A DNA stretch of 64,000 nucleotides, taken from positions 5,354,501-5,418,500 of the forward strand of contig JAPNXP010000012.1 in the NCBI GenBank assembly GCA_028753945.1. Reading direction: 5' to 3'. Every line of letters begins with the position of its first letter. Position 1 is the first letter of the stretch. Below, in pieces: positions 9,413-17,989 of the stretch. The stretch comes from Hexactinellida sp. DTS-2022 (Eukaryota > Porifera > Hexactinellida). The notes beneath the pieces are model-generated. The model was not told where the DNA came from and did not search any database. It saw only the letters and a program-made list of their open reading frames with translations. The position numbers and the translations under genes were made by a program.

Positions 9413-10651
9413 TCATTTCCAGAATGTCTGTCTGTGTCTGGCCCTGTCGAGCGTGTTAGAAGCGAGTGAGACAGCTGAGACAGCTGAGACAGCGGACAGC
9501 TGGTCGGGGTCGGGGGGAGGGGCCCGCTCCTTGTAGCGGAACAGCTGTTCCTGCAGACTCGAGGGGCCAGGGGGCGATGAGTAGGCCCCGGAGGGGTAGG
9601 ACCTGACTCTGTTTATGTCGATAGGAGGGACAGCTGTTCGGGCGCGAGCTGCCTCGTGTTGACAAGAGGCAGGTAAGGTGTTGCTGACTGGCAGATTGGG
9701 AGCCTCTAGCAGCTGATCTGTTGGAATAGAAACTTTGAGTTTCGTGAGGGACCCGCCCAGCTGATCGACAGCTGACTTCTGCTCCCGCGGGCGCGCCGAC
9801 ACCTGGGTGCCCGAGTCCCGCGTGTGTCCCTGGGGAGGGGGGGACCGGGGCGGGGAGGGGAGGGGGCGAGAAGACACCTCTGACCGGCCGGACACCTGTG
9901 AGCAGCGGTCGGAGAGAGGGGGGGCCTCCAGAACGGAACTGCGGCCGCGGTCCCGATATGCCCGCGCTCTCTGCCGCAGCTCGACCACCATCTGGTACCA
10001 GGAACTGGGGGTCTCTGTGACGTCAGAGCTCCGGAGAGAGAAGTTGGATCTGTACTCGCTGCTCCAGCGGGTGGGGGACCGCTGGAGACAGGGGGGGAAG
10101 GAGGGGGGCAGGGGGACAGGGGTCTGTTTAGCTATTTCGCGGACAGGGGAGCAGCTGGAGGTCTGCTTCATGAGACGGTCCCAGGCCTGGAACTGAGCCT
10201 GGTACTCGGAGAGGGGGAAGGGAGAGGAGCGGTCTTTCTTCGGACGCTTGGCAGCTCTCTTCTCGCTCTTCTTAGCAGACCGCTTATATCCGCCTAACGT
10301 CTCCACTGGTCTCTCTGGTACCAGGACATTTGGTACTGGGACCTCTGGAACTTTAGGAACCTTTGGTACCTCCGTCACCCCCTCCACCTCTCTCAACACC
10401 TCCCTCATGTCCGCTACAGGGGCCCGGGCCCGTGTCTCCTTTCTAGAGTTATCTAATTCCTTCTGTCCCTCCGCGTTGATGGGCTGGAACTGCCGTTGGT
10501 ACTCGGAGGTGTACCTGCCCCCTGGGTCCGAGGCCCGCTTGTAGCCGGCCCGCCAGAGGAACCCTCTGTGCTCGGAGCTCAGCTCCGGGTAGAGCGCGTA
10601 GGGGGTCCGCGGCCCGGGCACCAACGGGGCGATACTCGTGTCAACTGCCAT
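9413..10651 (-). CDS. MDM1: MDM1 nuclear/centriolar microtubule-binding protein
   Basis: MDM1 binds microtubules at centrioles and limits centriole duplication. This intronless gene gives 412 residues starting MAVDTSIAPL. Three copies of the family repeat S-E-Y-x-x-x-F occur: TSEYQRQF, LSEYQAQF and SSEYRSNF. They are followed by SSWYQMVVELRQRARAYRDR, which matches the conserved WYAEVKELREKAEFYRKR segment of vertebrate MDM1. The C-terminus (LSAVSAVSAVSLASNTL, then RHRQTFWK) also matches the vertebrate end (SARSAASSLRAF...ENFWGK). It is shorter than the roughly 700-residue human protein. It lies 230 bp upstream of BUB1 on the same strand. A Val/Pro repeat (EVPKVPKVPEVP) sits near residue 95. 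Confidence 0.88.
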   Translation of the reverse strand: MAVDTSIAPLVPGPRTPYALYPELSSEHRGFLWRAGYKRASDPGGRYTSEYQRQFQPINAEGQKELDNSRKETRARAPVADMREVLREVEGVTEVPKVPKVPEVPVPNVLVPERPVETLGGYKRSAKKSEKRAAKRPKKDRSSPFPLSEYQAQFQAWDRLMKQTSSCSPVREIAKQTPVPLPPSFPPCLQRSPTRWSSEYRSNFSLRSSDVTETPSSWYQMVVELRQRARAYRDRGRSSVLEAPPLSDRCSQVSGRSEVSSRPLPSPPRSPPPQGHTRDSGTQVSARPREQKSAVDQLGGSLTKLKVSIPTDQLLEAPNLPVSNTLPASCQHEAARARTAVPPIDINRVRSYPSGAYSSPPGPSSLQEQLFRYKERAPPPDPDQLSAVSAVSAVSLASNTLDRARHRQTFWK

Positions 10652-10785
10652 AAATCCTAATTAACATAACTCATGCATTGATTGCTGTTTATTAATTAAC
10701 CGGCGCATATTTATGCCTCGGACCGTCTGGAATTGAAAAGTAAATTTCATCTGTTACAATGAATCCCCTCTATTCTATTAGCTAT

Positions 10786-11429
10786 GTTACGGAAGATGTT
10801 GGCGATTGGAAGATGTTGGCTAAACGCCAACATCTTCCGCGGAAGATGTTGGCTCGGTTAATTTGTATGGCTTTTCTTCAGCACTAATGAGGTTTCAGTT
10901 AACCGCAGCACTTATCAGGTTTCCAGTTATGTAGCATAGATAAGGTTTCTAGTAACATTTGCAGTAATAAGGCTTCCACAAATAAAATTTTGTAAACGCC
11001 AACATCTTCCATATTGGAAGATGTTGGCTCGGGAATTACAAATATAATTACTGTAAATCCCTTCGTTATATCCGGATATAACGAAGGAATTTCCAGTTCC
11101 TAAGCACTTCGTTATAACGAGAGTTCACTTTATATTCATGTTTACTTCTAGTATTTACATATTATCTATATTTCAGATCAATAATTATATTTGTAATTCC
11201 CGAGCCAACATCTTCCAATACGGAAGATGTTGGCGTTTACAAAATTTTATTTGTGGAAGCCTTATTACTGCAAATGTTACTAGAAACCTTATCTATGCTA
11301 CATAACTGGAAACCTGATAAGTGCTGCGGTTAACTGAAACCTCATTAGTGCTGAAGAAAGGCCATACAAATTAACCGAGCCAACATCTTCCGCGGAAGAT
11401 GTTGGCGTTTAGCCAACATCTTCCGTAAC
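10786..11429. mobile_element. Long fold-back (palindromic) element, 644 bp, 6 bp target duplication
   Basis: Two arms of roughly 260 bp are near-perfect inverted copies (10786-11050 and 11175-11429) around a spacer of about 120 bp. AGCTAT flanks both ends (10780-10785, 11430-11435). The arms contain the smaller hairpin motif gccaacatcttcc / ggaagatgttggc five or more times. The left arm has an extra 17 bp copy of it. The spacer holds a copy of the TTCGTTATAACG-type MITE, so the elements are nested. No coding sequence. Confidence 0.9.
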
Positions 11430-11574
11430 AGCTATTATTCAAAGCAGTTTGACTCTCTAGCTCATATACTTTCCAAATTACAGCCAAATATGTAGATCTG
11501 GAACTAAAATCCTGCTAGGAGTATTTAATTTAACCGGCGCGTAATTAATAAGTGTAATGGAACTAATTATGGAA

Positions 11575-12315
11575 CTATACGGAATTAGAGAGTTTGACTT
11601 TAACTTTCTTCCTAGGTTCCTGTTTCTGTTCCAGCTTGACAACCTCCAGGTACGGAGGAATGTATTCGTTGCTAACATACTGCTTCTTAGGAATGCGAGG
11701 CATCCTGTTGAACCTACCCGTAAGTCCCTCGCTCAGTTTCCTCTGCAGATATTCTCTGTACTTTGCGCGCAGTTCCTCCTCGATGGTGCTGAGGGTCAGT
11801 CGGTAGCTCCTCTCTAGCACGTGCTGCGGGGGCGTATCGTAGGGACCGTCTCGGTAGGATGGAATGTGCGAGTAGGGCCCCACCAACTCGGGGTCCCCCT
11901 CCCGAGGAATGAACATGGAGTTCCCCGATTCCGTGAGTCTGAATTTGTTCCCAGAGGGAGTAGCGACAATGGTAACTTTGGTCGGTTTGTTCTTGTTGTC
12001 CGGATCCAGCAGCTGTAATTCGTCAGGAAGGAAGGGCCGCTCGATGGAGAGATAAATCTGTTTGTTGTCCCTGTCCTTAAACTCCCGGGTTTTCATGTTC
12101 AGCGCTCTGACGTATATCCAGTTGAGACTCCGGTACACAGCGAGCACCCGCCCCGTCTTGCCCTCCTCGGGGCCCTTCGTGACCTGTACGAAGTCCCCCG
12201 GGTAGATGGGTATCTCCATTTCGTGCAGCTTTATTGCTGGAAACTTTATTCGGAACTTCTGGAATTCCAGCAGCTCGCGGTAGCTGCGGTTCATCCACAA
12301 TTTCACATTATTCAT
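11575..12315 (-). CDS. MRPL24: Mitochondrial ribosomal protein uL24m
   Basis: This large-subunit protein of the mitochondrial ribosome contacts 23S-type rRNA through a KOW domain. The 246-residue intronless protein starts MNNVKLWMNRSYREL. The KOW core spans about residues 35-70 (PGDFVQVTKGPEEGKTGRV). It is followed by the mitochondrial-type extension LLDPDNKNKPTKVTIVATP, FRLTESGN, DGPYDTP and LERSY, which agrees with metazoan MRPL24 over its length. The C-terminus adds about 30 basic residues to the human form. The MRPL13 gene lies 230 bp upstream on the same strand. Confidence 0.9.
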   Translation of the reverse strand: MNNVKLWMNRSYRELLEFQKFRIKFPAIKLHEMEIPIYPGDFVQVTKGPEEGKTGRVLAVYRSLNWIYVRALNMKTREFKDRDNKQIYLSIERPFLPDELQLLDPDNKNKPTKVTIVATPSGNKFRLTESGNSMFIPREGDPELVGPYSHIPSYRDGPYDTPPQHVLERSYRLTLSTIEEELRAKYREYLQRKLSEGLTGRFNRMPRIPKKQYVSNEYIPPYLEVVKLEQKQEPRKKVKVKLSNSV

Positions 12316-12357
12316 TCTAGCGCAAATACCAGTTCTCAGTTCCTTACAACTTCATAT

Positions 12358-12500
12358 ACAGTATAACCTCGTTAGTAGGGTGCCCTCAAAATGTATTCGT
12401 ATCAACCAATATCGTTTGTATTGAAAAGGCGACTGAAATAGTGTTCGTATTAACCGAATTTCGTATTAATTAAGCGTGCATTAACGAGGTTCTACTTTAC
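12358..12500. mobile_element. Pogo/Tigger-like MITE (CTCGTTAGTA... family)
   Basis: It begins cagtataacctcgttagta and ends ttaacgaggttctact, an inverted pair. The interior reads attcgtatcaaccaatat and ttgaaaaggcgactgaa. Relatives lie at about 25341-25513, 29322-29478, 40420-40560 and 45745-45852. The CAGT ends at TA dinucleotides are those of Tc1/mariner-pogo type elements. It occupies the spacer between MRPL24 and MRPL13. Confidence 0.75.
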
Positions 12501-12545
12501 ACGGAAATATTATGTATTGAAGTGATTTCTATTTATATAACACAG

Positions 12546-13088
12546 CTATCTTATTCTCCCCGCGTACTCCTCGTGCAGGAAGTCTGACTTCATGAATATC
12601 CGTGGTGCGGCGGCTATCTGCTCGGCTGAGAATTCGCTGAGACTTACGAACTCAGAGGGACCCTCCAGCTCCATGGCTATGTTGGAGTAGAACGGGTGCT
12701 CCGGCCCCGGGAACAGATGCAGGTTCTCCATGAAGCGCCGCTTGTTCACAGGCAGCAGCTTGAATACCGCGCGTCGGAACACGAGAGTGGGATCCAGCTT
12801 GTGAGCCTGCTCGTGCGTCATGGACCGGAGCTGCCCCGGGTACCCTGTGTGCCACTGAATGACTCGAGTCTTCCACGCGTCTCTGTGCATAACCAGATTC
12901 CTGCAACTGGTTACTACCACGCAGTCGCCGCTACGCGAGTTGGGCGCGTAAATAGGCTTCTGCAGACCCAGGAGGATCCTGGAGACCATGTCCGCTAGCT
13001 TACCCAGGATCTGTTTGTTGCCGTCTATTAGGAACCATAGCGTGGCGTGCGTACGGAGCATTTGACTCAGGTTCCTGTTCAATGCCAT
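12546..13088 (-). CDS. MRPL13: Mitochondrial ribosomal protein uL13m
   Basis: Structural protein of the mitochondrial large ribosomal subunit. The 180-residue intronless protein starts MALNRNLSQML. The uL13 signature is clear: WFLIDGNKQILGKLADMVS near the N-terminus, YAPNSRSGDCVVV, KTRVIQWHTGYPGQLR and the LHLFPGPEHPF motif. Length equals the usual 178 residues of animal MRPL13. Its start codon is 143 bp from the stop codon of PSMD4 on the same strand. Confidence 0.93.
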   Translation of the reverse strand: MALNRNLSQMLRTHATLWFLIDGNKQILGKLADMVSRILLGLQKPIYAPNSRSGDCVVVTSCRNLVMHRDAWKTRVIQWHTGYPGQLRSMTHEQAHKLDPTLVFRRAVFKLLPVNKRRFMENLHLFPGPEHPFYSNIAMELEGPSEFVSLSEFSAEQIAAAPRIFMKSDFLHEEYAGRIR

Positions 13089-13230
13089 TCTATCTAACCG
13101 GTTGCTATACAGAATCCAGGAACCTTTATTGGAAGTTCTCCAATCTTGTTATTATTCCAATTCTATTAACTCGCTCCATACTCATACTTATTAATCACAT
13201 AGCACAGTTCTAATCTCAACACACAAACTA

Positions 13231-14951
13231 CTAATCCATGGTGTCATCTCCGTCCTCTCCCCCCTTGTCCTCCTTCTTCGGATTGTTCTGCTCCTGAATC
13301 GCCTTAACCAGATCCTCCTTGTTCGCGTCCACGCCCGGGAGAGTCCCGATAACGTCGCTCAGAAAGTTGGGATCCGTCACAAGATCGTCTCCGTACAACT
13401 CATCATCGTCATCGATGTTGTCGTCGTCGTCGAGTTCGTAGTCCATGTCTATGATGTCCATGTCGTCATTCCCCTCCCCCGCCCCCTCGCCCAGCGGCTG
13501 CAGGGACATCTGCATCGCGAGGTGCAGCTGCTGCTCTTCTGTCAGCTCGTGCAGGCTAGGCGCCTGCGAGGCGGCCAGGCCCTGCATCATGCTGTTAAGA
13601 GCAGAGCCCCCCGAGCCTCCTGTCCCCACTGTCCCTCCTGTCCCTACTGGAGGGGCAGTGCCCGCTACGCCCTCACTCAGCCCTCCGGCACTCTATAGAG
13701 ACACAAATACAACTGTAGTAACAGCTATGCATAGGGGTACACTCAGATATGAGGTCAAATATATTTGTATTTGAATGTCTTATTTGAAAAATATACTCCT
13801 ATACTCCTATCAAAAATGGCCGTAATATACAGGTTGATTAAAATATGAGAAGTCATGTGGGAGCCAAAATGTAATACCGTCCTATAAATCCTGTGAAATT
13901 TTGACCAAATTAAGCGGAGAAATCTATTAACCGGTGGTTCTATTAAGCGGAGTCGACTGTAGTAGTATGTACTGTATACTATGTACGTGTACATAGTATG
14001 TAACGCCCGTACTCACAGCTGGCTGTTGGTGCTGGTGCTGTATGCGGGACTTCTCCTCCTCCATAGACACGCGGAGCACCATGGCCAGCTCGGGATCCTC
14101 GTTGGGGTCCACTCCGAACTCGAAGCTGCCCGGGGCCGCCGCCCCCCCGGGCCCCGCCATTATCGGGGAGGTCCCCAGCACCTCCGAGAGCCGGGTCTCG
14201 GGTGGGACCGTGATCAGGTGGCTGTTCTCCCCGTCCTTCCCATTCAGGGTGGAGACCAGCGACTCCAGCTTCTTCGCGTTGAGCGCCTCCTCCCCGAAGT
14301 TAATGACGTCAACACTTACCTAGTGATGCAGGAATTGAGATAATAAGCCATAATCACATACCATTCCAAATACATGCCAAAAGTAGGGGCCTTATTAAAA
14401 ATGAATAAATTATGTGTAATACCCATTGAACATGCGAAATATACTTTTTTTTAACCTATGATGAAAGGTTTAATATTATGAATTTCGGAATATTTCACCA
14501 GCCACGGTTAACCTGTCCATACAATAACAACAACAACAACAACAACAACTCCTACCTTTTCCTTTCTGAGTTTCTTCCCTAGCCTAACCAGCTCCTCCTC
14601 TGGGTCCAGCACTGGACTCCCCACAAACACTATTATCCGTGTGGCGTGGTCTCTGCCTTGTCGGTGCTTCAAACAGAGGTGCGCTATCCTGAGTCCCTTC
14701 CCGAACTCGATCTGACCCTTGGGCTGCACTTTCCTTATGGTAGACATTATCTGCGTCACGTCTCGCGTTAGAGTGACTAGCACCTGCGCCTGGGTCATGC
14801 TCAGGAGGGCCATACAGTTCTCGGCGTTCTTGTTCCGCTTGGACTGACAGATCATGCTGATGGCCTCCTCCTGAGCGCTGAGGCGGGACGGGATGAAGTC
14901 CCCGTTCCGCATAAACTCGCTGCTGTCCAGACAGATTACACACGACTCCAT
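13231..14951 (-). CDS. PSMD4: 26S proteasome ubiquitin receptor Rpn10 / PSMD4 (three exons)
   Basis: Rpn10 sits at the base-lid interface of the 26S proteasome and captures ubiquitin chains. Exons are 14951-14556, 14319-14017 and 13692-13231. All junctions are phase 0 with GT-AG ends, giving 386 residues (human 377). Exon 1 holds most of the vWA domain ([29 protein letters not shown]). Exon 2 completes it ([15 protein letters not shown]) and carries UIM1 ([15 protein letters not shown]). Exon 3 carries UIM2 ([13 protein letters not shown]) and an acidic tail. Intron 1 has a CAA run by its donor. Intron 2 (13693-14016) contains a fragment of a CTTAATAGAGCC-type MITE, so transposon DNA makes up much of it. 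Confidence 0.93.
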
Positions 14952-15080
14952 TTCCTAATGCTATTTAGATACCAATTTCCGTATTACTGTATTAGTCAGT
15001 ATAGTTAGTAGTTAGTGCGAAGTTAAACTAGTCCTACCAATGGGTGCGTTATCAGTACTCTATTATAGACTAATAGTCCT

Positions 15081-15272
15081 GTTGTAAAACATTGAAAGTG
15101 AACACTCTGGGGACCAGCCAAAATGTTCACTTTTGAGAGGTGTTCACTTTTCATGATTTATCATAACTTGTGTCTAAAGTAATAGGAAAAATTTGGGACC
15201 GAGAAAAAGTGTTCATATTTTGGACTTGTTCATTTCTTGAAGGTGTTCACTTTTGGAGGTTTTACTGTAGTT
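15081..15272. mobile_element. Pogo-like MITE with 'AAAGTGAACACC' ends
   Basis: The left end gtaaaacattgaaagtgaacac and the right end gtgttcacttttggaggttttac are inverted copies. The interior repeats gtgttcactttt twice more. It fills the middle of the 480 bp spacer between the PSMD4 promoter and the annexin stop codon, in which I see no gene. Confidence 0.65.
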
Positions 15273-15429
15273 TAAACATACTAATGCTAGTTTGTAATCA
15301 AAAGAGCCTTGTGTAGGAAATATTTTACTGTTAACAAAAGTCTATAAAATCGTATAACAAACAACTACACTTAGGGAGGAGAGAGAGCATGCAATACAAT
15401 ACAAGAATAAATAGATATCTACACAGCAG

Positions 15430-17724
15430 CTAGTCAGTGGCCGGTACCTTCCTGAACGCCAGCATGTTACTCAGCACCAGCACCATGTCCGGATCCCTAA
15501 TCACCTCCTGAATGCTCTGCTCCAGAGTAGCGCTATCCTTAGACAGCCCCGCGAACCTGACCGCTATCCCATCCAGGTCTACCTCCGCTCGCGTGAGGAG
15601 GATACGCAGCACGCTCTGCTTGCGACTAGCGGACTCAGGCGTGTTGCCGTTCCGCTCCCGGACAAACTCCAAACAGCTGTTCAGCCTCACGGCGCACAGC
15701 TGCTCTCTGCTTTCAACAGCTGTTACGCAGGCGAGGAGAGAGGAGAGAAAGTCAGCCTGTCGGGCCGCGCCGAAGCAGGAGCTCAAATGCTCCGCAACCG
15801 GGCTCTCGTATATCTCCTCAAAGTCCCCGATTAACACCTTTATATGCTCGAGGCTCCTTAGAGACAGGATGTCCGTTATGGTATGCTCTGCCTTCTCGTC
15901 AGTGGACAGCTGATGGAGACTGGAGAGATCGCGTTTAACCAGTTCTGTGTCGGAGTGTGACTGTTCCCATCGCTTGGCCTCCAGGAGCTTAAGAGAGAGG
16001 GCCAGGGAGCGTCCGTTGCTGCCACTCTCCCGCTTCATGCACTCAGCTAGGTTGTGTCCAGCTGTGAACCGAGGGTAGTGCTCGTGGAAATAACTAATCT
16101 CCTTATTGGTCGCTAGGAAAAGCAGATCTGTCACTGCCGTCTCATCCATTCCAGCTGTTTCCTTCGAGAATAATTTCGCGTTTCCCTTTCCCCCCATTGC
16201 CAGCGACAGAGACCGCAGGTTGGTGACGCTGTAGCTCTCAATCAGACCCCGCATAGCGGACAGCTGATCGCCCGGCTTAACGAACTCCTCGATCTTAGAG
16301 AGGAGACTCACTTTATAGTACAGGTTGTACTGCCGCACGATCTTAAGTCTCGTCTCGTAGCTGCAGCTGGAGAGGATGGATAACAAGATCTTGTTAGCTT
16401 TCCCCTTGCGAGCCACGGCTGCGTGTATCTGCTGCACCTCGGGGCACAGCGGCTCGTCCTGCTCCTGTAGGAGAGCCAGCAGCAGTTGGCGCAGGGGGGC
16501 AAACTTAGTTTCCTTAAAGCACTCCGATATACTCACCTCAAGTTGTACCCCGGATAACTCAGTGTACTTCTCCTTGATGTCGGCAAGGTCCGTCTCATGC
16601 TTGGTTACGATGATACGGACAATGGTCTGTCTGCTGCTGACTATGTCGATGGGCAGGTCCTTGATGGATCCGTGTGTTAGGAACTCTGTGCTCTGGAGGA
16701 GACGGTGCGCGTATAACTTAACGTCGCTTCTCGCCGCCTGAACGAAGAGCTTAAGTGAATTAACGAACGAACTTCCCGCCAACTGCCCACTAAGGGACTT
16801 GAAGGAGTTTGTTATGAATGTGGTTATGTCTATCCCGTACTCCTTCTGAAACTCGTCGAACATAATGCTCAGATGCTGATGGCTCCGCTTAGTGAATGTG
16901 TGTATGAAGTTATCTGTTCTGTGCTCGTCTGTATCGTACAGCTCGCTGGCGTCTATCCTTATCTGCTCCATGTCTATGGAACCGGTTTCGTCGCGGTCCC
17001 CCTCCGAGAGGGCCAACAGGAGCCGCGAGAAGTTGCCGCTAGTCTCGCTAGTCAGCTGACGCTCAAACTCGAACGACGGATAAGAAGTGTTCCAGTTATT
17101 CCGGCAGAATTGTATCTGTCCGTTCGTAGCCATGAACAGAATCTCTGCGAGGGCTGTCTCGTCGGTCCCGAGCCCCTCGAGCGACAGGAAGCGGCCGGTC
17201 GCCTTGCCCTCCATAGCAATGAACGCCGACCGCAAGCGAGTCAGTCTGTACATCTCCAACATAGCTCGCACTGCGAAGAAGTAGTTATGCGGCTTAACTT
17301 GCCTGTATAAGTCCTCGAGGAGATTCCCCTTGTATAGCTCGTGGTAGCGGTCTATGAACCCAGATCTGTGGTCGTAGCTACGGTTCGGGAGAATGTTAAG
17401 CAGAACGTCATACAGGTTCTTCTTCTTGACAATGCAGGCTCGGATTCTGGCTACGTCATCGTCCAGCTGTCCGGCGGATATCGGGAGGACAGCTGAGGTG
17501 GGCGTGGAGGGTGTCAGTGGCTCGGGGGTGGAGGCGAGCGAGTCCTCCAGGGAAACAGGAACAGAGGGAACACGGACAGGGGGAGGGGCAGGGGGACGCA
17601 TGAATGGGTTCCCCCATGCCACGGGAGGAGGGGCACCGAATAGATAGTCGGGCAAACCTCTAATGCGAGAGTCGAATAAAGGGTTACTCGGATATAAAGC
17701 TGGGTGGTACAATACCTGTGTCAT
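15430..17724 (-). CDS. Eight-repeat annexin (annexin A6-like architecture), intronless
   Basis: Annexins bind acidic membranes in a Ca2+-dependent way. This 764-residue protein starts MTQVLYHPALYP. A Pro-rich head of about 90 residues precedes two annexin cores of four repeats each, an arrangement otherwise known from annexin A6. Repeat text includes GLGTDETALAEILFMATN, IMFDEFQKEYGIDITTF, IVRIIVTKHETDLADI and VLRILLTRAEVDLDGIAVRF. A canonical type II calcium loop (G-x-G-T-D-E) is plain in repeat 2 only. Repeat 6 has AGMDETAVTDLLF with the loop altered, and several others look degenerate, so calcium binding may be weak. A 265 bp spacer separates its start from the last exon of the PARP gene. 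Confidence 0.85.
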   Translation of the reverse strand: MTQVLYHPALYPSNPLFDSRIRGLPDYLFGAPPPVAWGNPFMRPPAPPPVRVPSVPVSLEDSLASTPEPLTPSTPTSAVLPISAGQLDDDVARIRACIVKKKNLYDVLLNILPNRSYDHRSGFIDRYHELYKGNLLEDLYRQVKPHNYFFAVRAMLEMYRLTRLRSAFIAMEGKATGRFLSLEGLGTDETALAEILFMATNGQIQFCRNNWNTSYPSFEFERQLTSETSGNFSRLLLALSEGDRDETGSIDMEQIRIDASELYDTDEHRTDNFIHTFTKRSHQHLSIMFDEFQKEYGIDITTFITNSFKSLSGQLAGSSFVNSLKLFVQAARSDVKLYAHRLLQSTEFLTHGSIKDLPIDIVSSRQTIVRIIVTKHETDLADIKEKYTELSGVQLEVSISECFKETKFAPLRQLLLALLQEQDEPLCPEVQQIHAAVARKGKANKILLSILSSCSYETRLKIVRQYNLYYKVSLLSKIEEFVKPGDQLSAMRGLIESYSVTNLRSLSLAMGGKGNAKLFSKETAGMDETAVTDLLFLATNKEISYFHEHYPRFTAGHNLAECMKRESGSNGRSLALSLKLLEAKRWEQSHSDTELVKRDLSSLHQLSTDEKAEHTITDILSLRSLEHIKVLIGDFEEIYESPVAEHLSSCFGAARQADFLSSLLACVTAVESREQLCAVRLNSCLEFVRERNGNTPESASRKQSVLRILLTRAEVDLDGIAVRFAGLSKDSATLEQSIQEVIRDPDMVLVLSNMLAFRKVPATD

Positions 17725-17989
17725 TTGAATGTATGTAGACCGTTTGTAACATTATAATGGACGCGGTCTTATATAAGTAGCAATATAGATATCTGTGGAT
17801 TTATAGATCAGCTGTTCTTACCGATTATATTGTATTATTCAATTATACAGGGCATGATAAATGTCCAGTAAGTAGATAAATATACCAGAGCCTCGCTAAT
17901 ATAGAAAGTTCATGTCTAGTATATACCGCATATATGCACCTGTGAGCAACACACTGTATTCAATTATATTATAAAAAATACGAAATATT

